This document shows positions 16,156 to 26,073 of a stretch of DNA of 64,000 nt, piece by piece (the stretch's first letter is position 1; each line of letters begins with the position of its first letter). Origin of the DNA: Chitinophaga pinensis. Lineage in GTDB: Bacteria > Bacteroidota > Bacteroidia > Chitinophagales > Chitinophagaceae. A program made the translations under genes and the position numbers. The stretch spans positions 18,672 through 82,671 of the forward strand of contig CAMAXV010000012.1 in NCBI GenBank assembly GCA_945862385.1, given 5' to 3'. The notes under the pieces are model-generated. The model made no database searches, was not told the DNA's origin, and worked only from the letters and a program-made list of their open reading frames with translations.

Positions 16156-16182
16156 TTGCGTCATTTGAACTAAACCTTCCGC

Positions 16183-16830
16183 ATGAGCAACATTAGCGTT
16201 GGCATAGCTGACGATCACAAGATCTTCAGAAAAGGTGTAATTCTTTCACTCAGGCCTTACACGAATATTTCCTTCATTTTTGAAGCCGAAAATGGTGACG
16301 ACCTTCTTGAAAAATTACAGGGCGAACAACCAGATATAGTTCTCCTTGACCTCAGAATGCCAGGAAAGGATGGTATTGAAACAACAAAAGAGATCAGCAA
16401 GAGATTTCCTAACATCAGGATCCTAATACTAACCATGTACGAAGATGAAAGGTTTGTTAGTCACCTCATGGAAAATGGGGCTAACGGATATCTCCTTAAA
16501 AATGCTGACCCCGCAGAAATTAAAAAAGCCATCATGGAAGTTATGGCTCGGGGATATTACCTGAACAATTTTGTGAACAGGGTACTCCTCAAAAAATCTG
16601 CAAAAAACAAAACAATCCCATCACTGAATACTGAAATCAATATTTCAGAAAAGGAAAAGGAAGTAATCCGACTCTTGTGCCTTGAATTTACAGCTTCAGA
16701 GATTGCACAAAAAATGGAAATATCTGCCAGAACAGTTGAATCTATTAAAGACAGACTTATGGAGAGATTTGGCTTGAAGAATACGGCCGGACTGGTTTTT
16801 TATGCAGTAAAAAACAACCTGATAGACTAA
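16183..16830 (+). CDS. NarL-family response regulator of module 2
   Basis: This regulator has 215 residues: receiver with VGIADDHKIFRKG, phospho-acceptor Asp56 in VLLDLRMPGKDG and Lys in YLLKNADPAE; LuxR helix-turn-helix with ISEKEKEVIRLLCLEFTASE and ISARTVESIKDRLMERFGLK. It is the third gene of the second split-receptor module and the presumed partner of the kinase at 15312. It shares the GLVFYAVKNNLID type of C-terminus with the orphan regulators. It may also be driven by its own -7 box at 16148. mnmA follows on the same strand after 43 bp. Confidence 0.92.
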   Translation: MSNISVGIADDHKIFRKGVILSLRPYTNISFIFEAENGDDLLEKLQGEQPDIVLLDLRMPGKDGIETTKEISKRFPNIRILILTMYEDERFVSHLMENGANGYLLKNADPAEIKKAIMEVMARGYYLNNFVNRVLLKKSAKNKTIPSLNTEINISEKEKEVIRLLCLEFTASEIAQKMEISARTVESIKDRLMERFGLKNTAGLVFYAVKNNLID

Positions 16831-16873
16831 TTGATGGCAGACGCTCCCCCTTTCCTTAACTTTACATAAAAAA

Positions 16874-17971
16874 ATGAGCAGGCACGGTAAGGTATTGGTG
16901 GCAATGAGTGGTGGAATCGACAGCACTGTGGCAGCATTAATGTTGCACGAGGAAGGCTATGAGGTTATTGGGATAACCATGAAAACCTGGGATTACGCAA
17001 CCTCCGGCGGCAGTAAGAAAGAAACAGGTTGCTGTAACATCGATTCATTTAACGACGCACGTGCAGCCGCAGTGCAGCATGGTTTCCCCCATTATATACT
17101 GGATATTCGGGATGAATTTGGTGATTTTGTAGTTGACAATTTTATTGAAGAATACCTTGCTGGAAGAACTCCAAATCCATGTGTCATGTGTAATACACAC
17201 ATCAAGTGGAGGGCTCTTCTGAAGAGAGCAGATGCCATGGATTGTGCATTTATTGCCACTGGTCATTACGCTAATATCAGGCAACACGATAATGAGAGAT
17301 TTGTCATCAGTAAAGGCTTGGATGAGACCAAAGATCAAAGCTATGTGCTTTGGGGCTTGCAACAGGATTTATTGAGCAGGACTATTTTACCACTGGGAAA
17401 ATTCCGAAAAACTGCCATCAGGCAAATGGCTCATGATTTTGGCTATCCTGAACTAGCCAAAAAGAATGAAAGCTATGAGATCTGTTTTGTTCCAGACAAT
17501 GACTACCGTGGGTTTTTAAAAAGAAATGTAGATGGACTTGAAACCAGCGTATATGGTGGGAATTTTATAGACAAGTCGGGAAAAATTCTGGGCAAACACA
17601 AAGGATACCCATTTTATACAATTGGCCAGCGTAAGGGATTGGATATAGCTATGGGAAAACCAGTTTTCGTTACGTCCATCAATCCGGTAACAAACACAGT
17701 AACCCTTGGGGATGAAGAAGATTTACTGCAAAAAGAAATGCTTGTGGGTAAATTAAATTTCATAAAATATGAAGGAATTCAGGATGGTATGGATGCCGTA
17801 ATACGTATCCGATACAAAGATTTCGGTAGTAATGGAACACTGCATACCAAAGCAGAAGGAATTGGCGTTAACTTTTATGATGCCGCAAAAGGAATAGCAC
17901 CTGGACAATCAGCTGTATTCTATGAAGGTGATGATGTAATTGGGGGAGGCATTATACAAAGAACAAACTGA
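16874..17971 (+). CDS. mnmA: tRNA-specific 2-thiouridylase MnmA
   Basis: MnmA installs the 2-thio group on wobble uridine 34 of tRNA-Lys, -Glu and -Gln, using sulfur relayed from a cysteine desulfurase. The protein has 365 residues with the PP-loop AMSGGIDSTVA at 10-20, the catalytic Cys103 in NPCVMCN and the second catalytic Cys204 in SYEICFVPDND. The C-terminal beta-barrel part (TIGQRKGLDIA, GQSAVFYEGDDVIGGG) is typical. The start at 16874 gives a normal N-terminus just before the first strand. Its TGA overlaps the ATG of the following lipoprotein gene by one base, which suggests co-translation without obvious functional linkage. Confidence 0.96.
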   Translation: MSRHGKVLVAMSGGIDSTVAALMLHEEGYEVIGITMKTWDYATSGGSKKETGCCNIDSFNDARAAAVQHGFPHYILDIRDEFGDFVVDNFIEEYLAGRTPNPCVMCNTHIKWRALLKRADAMDCAFIATGHYANIRQHDNERFVISKGLDETKDQSYVLWGLQQDLLSRTILPLGKFRKTAIRQMAHDFGYPELAKKNESYEICFVPDNDYRGFLKRNVDGLETSVYGGNFIDKSGKILGKHKGYPFYTIGQRKGLDIAMGKPVFVTSINPVTNTVTLGDEEDLLQKEMLVGKLNFIKYEGIQDGMDAVIRIRYKDFGSNGTLHTKAEGIGVNFYDAAKGIAPGQSAVFYEGDDVIGGGIIQRTN

Positions 17972-18714
17972 TGCATTACAGGATTTTTATATTATTTATA
18001 CCCCTAATCATGCTTATTTCCTGTGAGAAGGAAACAGAATCCCTTTCATTCACATCAGCTTCAACGTATTTTCCATTAAATAAAGGTAAATCTATCATAT
18101 ACCAACTTGATTCGACAGTTTACCTTAATCTCGGAACAAAAAAGCAAATCAATACTTCAATTATCCGAGAGGATGTAGATAGCTCCTTTATAGATAATAC
18201 TGGAAGGTTAACATTCAAAATAACAAGATCACGCCGCCAAAAAGATGACACAACTAAATGGTTTCCAATCAAAACATATCTGGTTGCACAATCCAATGAA
18301 GCTATCGAAGTGGTGGAAGATAACCAACGATACATTAAGCTTGTTAGTCCGGTTATAGCAGCAACCAAATGGAAAGGCAATGCCAAAATCAATACTAGTG
18401 GCAATCCTGCATTATTATACCTCGACAATTGGGACTATACTTATATGAATGTTGGAACTCCATCTAACTATAATAACAACAAGTTTCCTGATTGCATAAC
18501 TGTATTGCAGCAAAATGATACCATTGGCAATCCGGCCAATAAAAGTTTTTATTTTGAGATCAATTATGCAAATGAAGTTTATGCAAAACAGATTGGACTC
18601 ATTTTCAAGGAGCTTTATCATGAAATCTGGCAACCACCCAACGGTAATAACAACACAGGATATTATGAAGCAGGTAGTTTTGGTTTAAAGTATACGATCA
18701 TAAGTCACAATTAA
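17971..18714 (+). CDS. predicted lipoprotein of unknown function
   Basis: The protein has 247 residues. A type II signal peptide (RIFILFIPLIMLISC) places the lipidated Cys at residue 18, followed by EKETE, so it is probably anchored in the outer or inner membrane facing the periplasm. The mature part is rich in beta strand and aromatic residues; segments such as FPLNKGKSIIYQLDSTV and GNPALLYLDNWDYTY resemble Bacteroidota lipoproteins of unknown function. It overlaps mnmA by one base and precedes a secreted protease by 3 bp, so the three genes form one transcription unit. Confidence 0.8.
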   Translation: MHYRIFILFIPLIMLISCEKETESLSFTSASTYFPLNKGKSIIYQLDSTVYLNLGTKKQINTSIIREDVDSSFIDNTGRLTFKITRSRRQKDDTTKWFPIKTYLVAQSNEAIEVVEDNQRYIKLVSPVIAATKWKGNAKINTSGNPALLYLDNWDYTYMNVGTPSNYNNNKFPDCITVLQQNDTIGNPANKSFYFEINYANEVYAKQIGLIFKELYHEIWQPPNGNNNTGYYEAGSFGLKYTIISHN

Positions 18715-18717
18715 CAC

Positions 18718-20388
18718 ATGAGAACTACATTCCTTGTTATTCTTATTTTTCTGCAAACAAATGCATTTTCACAGTATTCGAGGTATATCATCTCATTGAC
18801 TGACAAAAAAGGAACACAACATCAGCTTTCCAATCCATCTACATTTTTATCTCCCAAAAGCATAGCAAAAAGAAACAGGTTCAACATTAACTACGACAGC
18901 ACAGATCTTCCAGTTTCAAAAATTTACCTTGACAGCATATTGCTTGCAGGAAAAGTCACAATAATCAATACTTCAAAATGGCTAAATCAGGTATTGATTC
19001 AGACAACAGATCAACAGGCCCTCTTAAAAATCAACTCTTTTCCATTTGTGAAAAAAAGACAGGCTGTTGCATTTAAACCTGCACAACAGGCAATACCGAA
19101 ATTCATTGAGGAGATCACAGACTTAAACAAGTCAGCTGAAACAATAAACACTCATGTCAATTCTTTACAATACGGCAACTCTGGCAAACAGATTCAAATC
19201 CATGAAGGAGAATATCTCCATAACCAGGGGTTTAAAGGACAAAATGTAAGTATTGCCGTGTTGGATGGGGGATTTTTCAACTATCATTCAATTAAAGCAT
19301 TTGACTCTGTTCGCAACTCAGGGAGGATAAAAGGCACATGGGACTTTGTTGATAACAATAATCAGGTCCAGGAAGATGATCCGCATGGCATGTATTGTTT
19401 TTCCATACTTGCAGCCAATTTACCCGGAATTTTTGTAGGCTCGGCTCCTGAGGCTGATTATTATTTGTTCAGAACAGAAGATGTTAAATCTGAATTCCCT
19501 ATTGAAGAACAGAACTGGCTGGCGGCTGCAGAAAGGGCAGACAGTTTGGGCATTGATATAATCAGTTCTTCACTAGGTTATACTACGTTTGATGATCCCG
19601 CATTCAACTATGTCTATGGTGACATGAATGGAAAAAATACTATTGTCACGCGTGGCGCTGAGTTTGCATCCAGAAAGGGTATTCTGGTCATGAATAGTGC
19701 TGGAAATTCAGGCACAAACAACTGGAAATTCATCGGAGCACCTGCCGACGGAGAACATATTCTTGCAGTAGGTGCGGTAAATATAAGCAGACAGGTGGCT
19801 CCTTTTTCAAGTTATGGGCCAACATTTGATCAGCGTGTTAAACCAGACATAGTATCTGTAGGATGGGGAACTGCATTAATCAATGCCAGTGGCTTACCTG
19901 CAAGTGGCAATGGCACATCCTTTTCAAATCCAAATATTGCAGGGTTAATAGCCTGTTTGTGGCAAGCCTTTCCTGAAATGCGTAATGATGAGATTATGGA
20001 GGCTGTAAAAAAAAGTGGAGACCTATTTTCAAATCCTGATTCCCGATCAGGTTATGGCTTACCCAATATGCAAAAAGCTTATGGCATATTGGAAATTGAA
20101 AGAATCAAAAAAAATGCAGCCACCCTATTGGCAGATGCACGTTTAAAGGCATTTCCCAATCCATTTGAAAGCAGCATAAAACTGATTTACAAAGCACCTG
20201 CTAATGGTAAAATTGCAATTAGGTTGACGGACATGTCAGGACGATTAATCTTAACCGAGTCTAAACAAGTAATTACCAATGAAATCTATGTATTTGATTG
20301 GGAAAATCTTGGTATTTTGAAGGCAGGTTCGTACATCATTACCTATTCTGATGAGGCAGGAACAGGTAGTATCAAACTGGTAAAGTAA
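18718..20388 (+). CDS. subtilisin-like S8 serine protease with T9SS C-terminal domain
   Basis: This secreted protease of 556 residues has a signal peptide (1-19), a pro-region with KSIAKRNRFN (about 48-55) common in Bacteroidota subtilases, and an S8 domain at about 170-460 with catalytic Asp183 (VLDGGF), His223 (DPHGMYCFS), oxyanion Asn330 (NSAGNSG) and Ser401 (NGTSFSNPNIAG). The last 80 residues (KAFPNPFESSIKLIYKAP through GSYIITY and IKLVK) form a Por-secretion type A sorting domain, so the protein should leave through the type IX system and be attached to or released from the cell surface. It probably follows the lipoprotein gene in an operon. Its 3' end overlaps the convergent methyltransferase gene by 17 bp. 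Confidence 0.93.
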   Translation: MRTTFLVILIFLQTNAFSQYSRYIISLTDKKGTQHQLSNPSTFLSPKSIAKRNRFNINYDSTDLPVSKIYLDSILLAGKVTIINTSKWLNQVLIQTTDQQALLKINSFPFVKKRQAVAFKPAQQAIPKFIEEITDLNKSAETINTHVNSLQYGNSGKQIQIHEGEYLHNQGFKGQNVSIAVLDGGFFNYHSIKAFDSVRNSGRIKGTWDFVDNNNQVQEDDPHGMYCFSILAANLPGIFVGSAPEADYYLFRTEDVKSEFPIEEQNWLAAAERADSLGIDIISSSLGYTTFDDPAFNYVYGDMNGKNTIVTRGAEFASRKGILVMNSAGNSGTNNWKFIGAPADGEHILAVGAVNISRQVAPFSSYGPTFDQRVKPDIVSVGWGTALINASGLPASGNGTSFSNPNIAGLIACLWQAFPEMRNDEIMEAVKKSGDLFSNPDSRSGYGLPNMQKAYGILEIERIKKNAATLLADARLKAFPNPFESSIKLIYKAPANGKIAIRLTDMSGRLILTESKQVITNEIYVFDWENLGILKAGSYIITYSDEAGTGSIKLVK

Positions 20389-21568
20389 AAAGTGCAGAAA
20401 AGAGATAATCACCACCTTGTAAATCTCCTGCTAAGATATTTGTACCAACCAGCTTAAGCGGTGAATTTTGTTCTAAAAAATCAACAACACCAGTGTTTTC
20501 CTGTTCATAAACTGAACATGTTATGTAAAGCAAGTATCCCCCTTTTTTTAAATGCTGAGGAAGCTTTTCCACAATGGCAATTTGACGTCTTTGGTACAGA
20601 TCGATTGTTTCAGCATCCATCTCATGCAACCATTCGGGACTTCTAACCCAGGTTCCGGAACCAGTACAAGGAACATCTGCAATGATCAGATCAACACCTG
20701 CTGCCGGCAGATTAGACCTTACAACTGCAGAAGACATGGGGTGTTCAAGATCAGTACAAAAAAGTTTAACCTTTTTTATGCCTGCAACGCTAGCGCGTCG
20801 TTGTAATTCATCCAAAATTTCTTCACGAATATCTGAAGCATAAATCTTTGCAGTAGGGAAAAAGTCAGCCGCCATCAATGTTTTGCCTCCGCTTCCGGCA
20901 CAAACATCCCATATTGTTTCAAGAGGTATCGGGACTCCTTTTATAATATCAAATGTCTTTTGTGAGCTTATGTCCTGGATAACAAAATCCTTATCCGGCA
21001 AAATGTCATCTGGTAATTTTCCTGTACTTTCAATACAAATCGCATTTTCATCCACCCATTCCCCCGGAAACTTATTCTCCTTTAAAAGCTTTTGAAATTT
21101 TGATTTGTTTCCGGGTCTAACCCTGATAAAAAAAGGTGGTTGTTTGAGGTGACTGGCAATGAAATTAGAATGATTAATTTCAGGCATTACTGAATTGATT
21201 TCCGGAAAAAGGAGCTCTTGTTCAAATGCGCCAAAAATATCCTTAACAGCCAAAATTTTTTCAGCGATATCATTGTCAGCAGACAATGGTAAAGGAAAAT
21301 TTAACCATTGAAGATATCCATTATCCGCTTTATGGGTCAGGTAATAACCTATACCCATCTTGGTATTGAAATCCAGTGTTGGACAAGACTTTCCAATTCT
21401 TAAAAATCCATAACAAAGGTCACTTATAATTTTCCTGTCTCTTGAGCCAGATTTCTTATGCCTTCTGAAATAGTTTTTCAAAAATACTGCAAAAGGCTCC
21501 TGAAAATGGTAGGAGTCTAATATAGATGAAGCAGTTTTATGATATGAATGAAAAAAACCACCCATCAT
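20372..21568 (-). CDS. RsmB/NOP2/SUN-family RNA (cytosine-C5) methyltransferase
   Basis: The 398-residue protein transfers a methyl group from S-adenosylmethionine to C5 of a cytosine, most likely in 16S rRNA. The SAM-binding motif is WDVCAGSGGKTLMAADFF (about 220-237). The two family cysteines are present: Cys301 in DVPCTGSGTW (motif IV) and the catalytic Cys351 in YITCSVYEQEN (motif VI). The N-terminal region is longer than a bare catalytic domain and includes an RsmB-like helical part (RKIISDLCYGFLRI), but I cannot tell C967 (RsmB) from another target position. A second ATG three nucleotides in (21565) is equally good. It lies 11 bp downstream of sucB on the same strand and may be co-transcribed. 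Confidence 0.9.
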   Translation of the reverse strand: MMGGFFHSYHKTASSILDSYHFQEPFAVFLKNYFRRHKKSGSRDRKIISDLCYGFLRIGKSCPTLDFNTKMGIGYYLTHKADNGYLQWLNFPLPLSADNDIAEKILAVKDIFGAFEQELLFPEINSVMPEINHSNFIASHLKQPPFFIRVRPGNKSKFQKLLKENKFPGEWVDENAICIESTGKLPDDILPDKDFVIQDISSQKTFDIIKGVPIPLETIWDVCAGSGGKTLMAADFFPTAKIYASDIREEILDELQRRASVAGIKKVKLFCTDLEHPMSSAVVRSNLPAAGVDLIIADVPCTGSGTWVRSPEWLHEMDAETIDLYQRRQIAIVEKLPQHLKKGGYLLYITCSVYEQENTGVVDFLEQNSPLKLVGTNILAGDLQGGDYLFSALFTLPV

Positions 21569-21579
21569 TAATTTATAAA

Positions 21580-22785
21580 TTATAGTTCCAGCAAGGTTTT
21601 AACCGGATCCTTTCCAAATAATAAAAGTTCGGGATTTTCCAAGAGTTCCTTTACCCTTACTAAAAAGCCCACACTTTCTCTTCCGTCAATTATTCTGTGA
21701 TCATAGCTTAATGCAAGATACATCATAGGCCTTGCAACGATCTGACCTTTGACTACCATAGCTCGCTCTTCAATTTTATGCATGCCAAGAATAGCGGATT
21801 GGGGAATGTTAATGATTGGCGTACTCATTAGGGATCCGAATACTCCACCATTTGTAATTGTGAAAGTTCCTCCCTGCATTTCGTCCAATGATAATTTGTT
21901 ATCCCGAGCCTTTGTGGCCAGCTCAACAACTTTCTTTTCAATTTCAGCCATAGTCAGACTTTCCGCATTCCTGATTACCGGAACAACCAATCCCTTAGGA
22001 GCAGATACAGCTATTGAAATGTCACAATAATCGTGGTAAATGAGCTCATCATTATTAATATATGCATTTACTGCAGGCCACTCCTGTAAAGCAAAGGCAC
22101 AGGCCTTGGTGAAAAAACTCATGAAACCCAAACCAACCCCATGCGCCTCCTTGAATTTATCTTTGTATTTCGACCTGATATCCATTACAGGACCCATATC
22201 TACTTCATTGAAAGTAGTGAGCATTGCCGTAGTATTTTTTGCCTCAACCAATCTTCTTGAGATTGTTTTGCGCAATTGCGACATTTTCTCCCTGCGCTCG
22301 TTTCTTGTAAATGGCTCTGTACCTGGTTTTTTACCTGGATTGGCTATTGCCTCTAATACATCTTGCTTGAGTATTTTACCACCTGATCCGCTTGCGGCAA
22401 TTGCTTTTGCATCAATTTTTTTATCAGCTATGATTGCTGCAGCTACAGGAGTTGCTTTTACATCAGTTGCTGGTTTTGATGAGACAACTGCTTCGGCAAC
22501 AACTTTTTCTTTAGCAGGTTTTTCTTCAACTTTTAACCCTTCAGGACGCTGAGCGGTTTCATCTATGAAACATACAACATCACCTATTGCCAAAGTTTCA
22601 CCTTCCTGAACTTTTATCTGAAGTAATCCAGCCTTTTCAGCATTAATCTCAAAAGTTGCTTTCTCACTCTCAATTTCAGCCAACACTTCATCCCTTTCAA
22701 CCCACTGACCATCCTTCTTCGACCATTTAGCAAGGCTAACTTCACTTATTGACTCCCCCACTGTTGGTACCTTTATTTCTAGCAT
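21580..22785 (-). CDS. sucB: 2-oxoglutarate dehydrogenase E2, dihydrolipoamide succinyltransferase
   Basis: E2 of the 2-oxoglutarate dehydrogenase complex, 401 residues, forms succinyl-CoA. An N-terminal lipoyl domain ([20 protein letters not shown], lipoyl Lys42 in ESEKATFEI) is followed by an Ala/Val/Lys-rich linker, a peripheral subunit-binding domain ([20 protein letters not shown], about 128-150) and the catalytic domain with [15 protein letters not shown] near the C-terminus, which holds the catalytic His and Asp. It follows sucA with 32 bp between, as expected for the complex. The E3 subunit (lipoamide dehydrogenase) is not in this window. Confidence 0.96.
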   Translation of the reverse strand: MLEIKVPTVGESISEVSLAKWSKKDGQWVERDEVLAEIESEKATFEINAEKAGLLQIKVQEGETLAIGDVVCFIDETAQRPEGLKVEEKPAKEKVVAEAVVSSKPATDVKATPVAAAIIADKKIDAKAIAASGSGGKILKQDVLEAIANPGKKPGTEPFTRNERREKMSQLRKTISRRLVEAKNTTAMLTTFNEVDMGPVMDIRSKYKDKFKEAHGVGLGFMSFFTKACAFALQEWPAVNAYINNDELIYHDYCDISIAVSAPKGLVVPVIRNAESLTMAEIEKKVVELATKARDNKLSLDEMQGGTFTITNGGVFGSLMSTPIINIPQSAILGMHKIEERAMVVKGQIVARPMMYLALSYDHRIIDGRESVGFLVRVKELLENPELLLFGKDPVKTLLEL

Positions 22786-22817
22786 AAGAAAAAATTTATT
22801 GAATTGATTGATGTTGG

Positions 22818-25544
22818 TTATGCAAAAGCTTGTTTGAGAATCTCCTGTTGCTCTGCGAGGTGAATCTTATTATAACCTGTTGCAGTAGCGGCACTCGGAT
22901 TTCTTGCGATAATGCTGAATGGGAATAAATCAAGATTCATCTTCAGATATGAAGCTGCCCCCATATTCCTGGGTTCTTCCTGAACCCAACGCCATGAAGC
23001 ATTTTTATATTTACCTGCCAGTGATTCAAGTTGTTTTACAGGAAGTGGATATAATTGCTCTATCCTAATTATTGCTGTGTCTGTAACGCCATTTTGTTGC
23101 CTGAACTCATTCAGGTCAAAATAAATTTTACCAGAGCAAAAAATTACTTTTTGGGTGTTCTCTGGAGCAATAGCGTCATCGATGACCTCATTGAAACTAC
23201 CTGTGATAAATTCATTGACCGCTGAATAGCTTCCTGGATGGCGAAGGTTCGCTTTGGGAGAAAAATTAATCATAGGCTTCCTGAAAGGCCAGGTCATCTG
23301 CCTTCGCATTGCATGGAAAAAGTTAGCAGCTGTTGTAATATTGGTAACAACCATGTTTAATTCAGCGCACATCTGAAGAAAACGTTCCAGCCTCGCACTG
23401 CTATGTTCCGGACCTTGTCCCTCATAACCATGTGGCAATAACATAACCAGGCCATTCATCCTGTTCCATTTTTGTTCAGCCGCTGATATAAACTGATCTA
23501 TCATAGTCTGGGCTCCATTCGAAAAATCACCGAACTGAGCTTCCCATATTACGAGGGCATCAGGATTTGCAAGAGCATAACCATACTCAAAACCTAGCAC
23601 ACCATATTCACTCAGGAGCGAATTGAATATTCTGAATTTGCTGTTATTTTCAGCAGCAGACAAGCGATTGTATGATTCATTTGTAATTTCATCCCTAAGG
23701 ATAGCATGTCTGTGGCTGAATGTTCCACGCTTGACATCCTGTCCACTCATCCTCACTTCCTTCCCTTCATGCAGCAAACTGGCATACGCAAGTAATTCAG
23801 CGGTAGCCCAGTCAACCTTACTTTCTTTTTGTAAAAGATTAATCTTATCCTGAATGAGTTTTTCAATTTTTTTGAGGGGTTTGAATCCTTCAGGAATTTG
23901 CATGATTGAATCAAACAATTGCCTGAATGCTGATTCAGCTATTGAAGTATCTGGTGAGCTGTCAAAATCAGCTGCAATAGCCCTCTTCATGCTTTTCCAA
24001 ACAAGTTCAGGAGCCTGATAATGATAGGGCAATGGGTTCTGTTTAACCTCGTCAAGTCTTTCCTGTAAGTCAGACCAAAACTTCTTTTCCATTTCTACTG
24101 CCAGCGTCTGAATTTCAGGACTTGCATTTGACTGCAGAGACTGTAGGTATTGTTCCCTTGGATTGGCATGCTTATCGATTATAGCATATAACTGGGGCTG
24201 GGTAAATTTTGGATCATCACCCTCGTTATGTCCATGACGCCTGTAACATACCATGTCTATAAAAACATCGCTGTTAAATTTTTGTCTGTAACGGGTAGCG
24301 ATTTCAACGCACTTAACAACTGCTTCAGGATCATCGCCATTTACATGAAAAACTGGGGCATGAACCATTGCCGCCAGTGATGTACAATAATCAGCGGACC
24401 TCGCATCTTCAAAGTCGGTTGTAAAACCAATCTGATTATTGATCACAAAATGTATGGTACCACCCGTTGAATAGCCATCCAGACCTGACATTTGTAATAT
24501 TTCATACACAATTCCCTGACCCGCAACGGAGGCATCTCCGTGAATCAGAATTGGCAATATAGCATCATACTGGCTATCATACATGACGTCTGCCTTAGCT
24601 CTGGAGAAGCCAAGAACAACAGGGTCCACAGCTTCCAGATGTGAAGGGTTCGGCATCAGCTTCAGTGAAACCTTATTGCCCGATGTTGTTAGCACATCAC
24701 TTCCAAAACCCAGGTGATATTTAACATCACCGCTGCCCATGGTTTGATCGGGAGTGGATTTTCCCTCAAACTCACTGAAAATATGTGCATAGGTTTTACC
24801 CATGATATTTGCCAGCACATTCAACCTTCCCCGGTGAGCCATCCCAATCACAACCTCTTTTACACCCAGATCTCCAGATGCATTAATGATGGCATCAAGC
24901 GCTGCAATCGTTGTTTCTCCACCTTCAAGTGAAAACCTCTTTTGCCCGATGTATTTAGTATGCAGGAATTTTTCAAATATCACACCCTGATTAAGTTTTT
25001 CCAGAATCCGCTTTTTCTTTTCTGCTTGAAAAGGTTCTGAAAACCTGGTTTCTATTTCCCAGGTGATGAAATCAATTTTTTCCTGATTACTGATATACTT
25101 GAATTCTACACCTACGTGGTTTGCATAACATTTTTGCAGGTGCTGTTGAATTTCCCTTAATGTAACTGCTCCAAGTCCAATCAAATTTCCCGCAAAAAAC
25201 ACCTGATCATAATCCCGCTCATCAAGTCCGAAAAAACTGAGATTAAGGTTGGCATTGCGATCTTTCCGCTCCCTAATCGGATTAGTTTTAGCAAGCAAAT
25301 GACCCTTATTCCTGTACCCAAGGATCATTCTGTAAACACCCAGTTCCTTTTTCCAATCTGCGGTTTCTCCAGACACTGTAACCTGAGGTGCGCCAGACTG
25401 TTGCAACTGAGAAACAGCAAAATCGAACCCTTCAAAAAACTTCCTTAAATCAGGGTCAATCGCCTCAGGGGATTGGGTAAAGTCCCTATACAACTGCTCG
25501 ATATATGCAGGATGAGATGAGGTTATGTATGAAAAGTCTTTCAT
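22818..25544 (-). CDS. sucA: 2-oxoglutarate dehydrogenase E1
   Basis: This thiamine-diphosphate-dependent E1 component has 908 residues and decarboxylates 2-oxoglutarate in the TCA cycle. The N-terminal E2-docking helix ([20 protein letters not shown]) is followed by the catalytic core with [31 protein letters not shown], the TPP-binding GDAS...NNQIGFTT block, [12 protein letters not shown] and the C-terminal transketolase-like domain ([20 protein letters not shown]). The length is in the normal range. It heads the sucA-sucB transcription unit. The intergenic region to rpsT (177 bp) has only an imperfect -7 box (GATATTTG) for this gene. Confidence 0.97.
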   Translation of the reverse strand: MKDFSYITSSHPAYIEQLYRDFTQSPEAIDPDLRKFFEGFDFAVSQLQQSGAPQVTVSGETADWKKELGVYRMILGYRNKGHLLAKTNPIRERKDRNANLNLSFFGLDERDYDQVFFAGNLIGLGAVTLREIQQHLQKCYANHVGVEFKYISNQEKIDFITWEIETRFSEPFQAEKKKRILEKLNQGVIFEKFLHTKYIGQKRFSLEGGETTIAALDAIINASGDLGVKEVVIGMAHRGRLNVLANIMGKTYAHIFSEFEGKSTPDQTMGSGDVKYHLGFGSDVLTTSGNKVSLKLMPNPSHLEAVDPVVLGFSRAKADVMYDSQYDAILPILIHGDASVAGQGIVYEILQMSGLDGYSTGGTIHFVINNQIGFTTDFEDARSADYCTSLAAMVHAPVFHVNGDDPEAVVKCVEIATRYRQKFNSDVFIDMVCYRRHGHNEGDDPKFTQPQLYAIIDKHANPREQYLQSLQSNASPEIQTLAVEMEKKFWSDLQERLDEVKQNPLPYHYQAPELVWKSMKRAIAADFDSSPDTSIAESAFRQLFDSIMQIPEGFKPLKKIEKLIQDKINLLQKESKVDWATAELLAYASLLHEGKEVRMSGQDVKRGTFSHRHAILRDEITNESYNRLSAAENNSKFRIFNSLLSEYGVLGFEYGYALANPDALVIWEAQFGDFSNGAQTMIDQFISAAEQKWNRMNGLVMLLPHGYEGQGPEHSSARLERFLQMCAELNMVVTNITTAANFFHAMRRQMTWPFRKPMINFSPKANLRHPGSYSAVNEFITGSFNEVIDDAIAPENTQKVIFCSGKIYFDLNEFRQQNGVTDTAIIRIEQLYPLPVKQLESLAGKYKNASWRWVQEEPRNMGAASYLKMNLDLFPFSIIARNPSAATATGYNKIHLAEQQEILKQAFA

Positions 25545-25661
25545 TGAAAGTAAAATATAGTTTTAGGGGATTTTCGGATGCAAATATCGTTCATTTGATT
25601 CAAAAAATATGCTATTTATGAAAGTTCAAATCAGTATTTTATCAGATAAATACTTATAATT

Positions 25662-25693
25662 TTTGGAGGATTGAATTTACTGTATTACCTTTG
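25662..25693 (+). promoter_or_regulatory. promoter of rpsT (TTTG-20-TACCTTTG)
   Basis: A TTTG at 25662-25665 and an exact -7 box TACCTTTG at 25686-25693 are 20 bp apart, the best promoter in this part of the window. The predicted transcript starts about 25 nt before the rpsT ATG. Confidence 0.65.
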
Positions 25694-25721
25694 CATCCCG
25701 ACAAAAAAGAAATAAAGAAAG

Positions 25722-25976
25722 ATGGCAAATCACAAGGCAACCAAAAAAGACGTTCGTCAGGTAGCAAAACGCAGGGACCAAAATCGTTATAATGGCAAAA
25801 CAACCCGTAATGCGATGCGTGACCTTCGTGCGCTTACAGATGCCACTCAGGCCAAGGAGTCGTTACCTGGTGTACTCAGCAAAATTGATAAACTGGCAAA
25901 GAAAGGTGTAATACACAAAAATAAGGCTGCGAACCTCAAAAGTTCTTTAGCCAAAGCTATTGCCAAAATAGCGTAA
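25722..25976 (+). CDS. rpsT: 30S ribosomal protein S20
   Basis: S20 has 84 residues here and binds 16S rRNA early in assembly of the small subunit. The sequence is strongly basic with the family pattern ANHKATKKDVRQ at the N-terminus and a helix ending KGVIHKNKAANLKSSLAK, the conserved rRNA-binding C-terminal signature. It is flanked by its own canonical promoter and a strong intrinsic terminator, so it is a single-gene unit. Confidence 0.97.
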   Translation: MANHKATKKDVRQVAKRRDQNRYNGKTTRNAMRDLRALTDATQAKESLPGVLSKIDKLAKKGVIHKNKAANLKSSLAKAIAKIA

Positions 25977-25999
25977 CTGTATACACGTATAATATTTTG

Positions 26000-26030
26000 A
26001 AAGGACATCCGAAAGATGTTCTTTTTTTTT
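26000..26030 (+). terminator. Rho-independent terminator of rpsT
   Basis: A 10-bp stem (AAAGGACATC at 26000-26009 with GATGTTCTTT at 26015-26024, one G-U pair) and a 5-nt loop are followed by a run of Ts to 26030. It lies 24 bp after the rpsT stop. Confidence 0.85.
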
Positions 26031-26073
26031 TATTAACTATTTTAGCGTTAATATTTAATCTTCAAATTGAATT

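Noticed and set aside
22040..22552. 170-codon open frame antisense to sucB
   Set aside because: It mirrors the Ala/Val/Lys-rich linker and lipoyl coding region, giving an artificial hydrophobic, Ser/Ala-rich product; no promoter or start signal.
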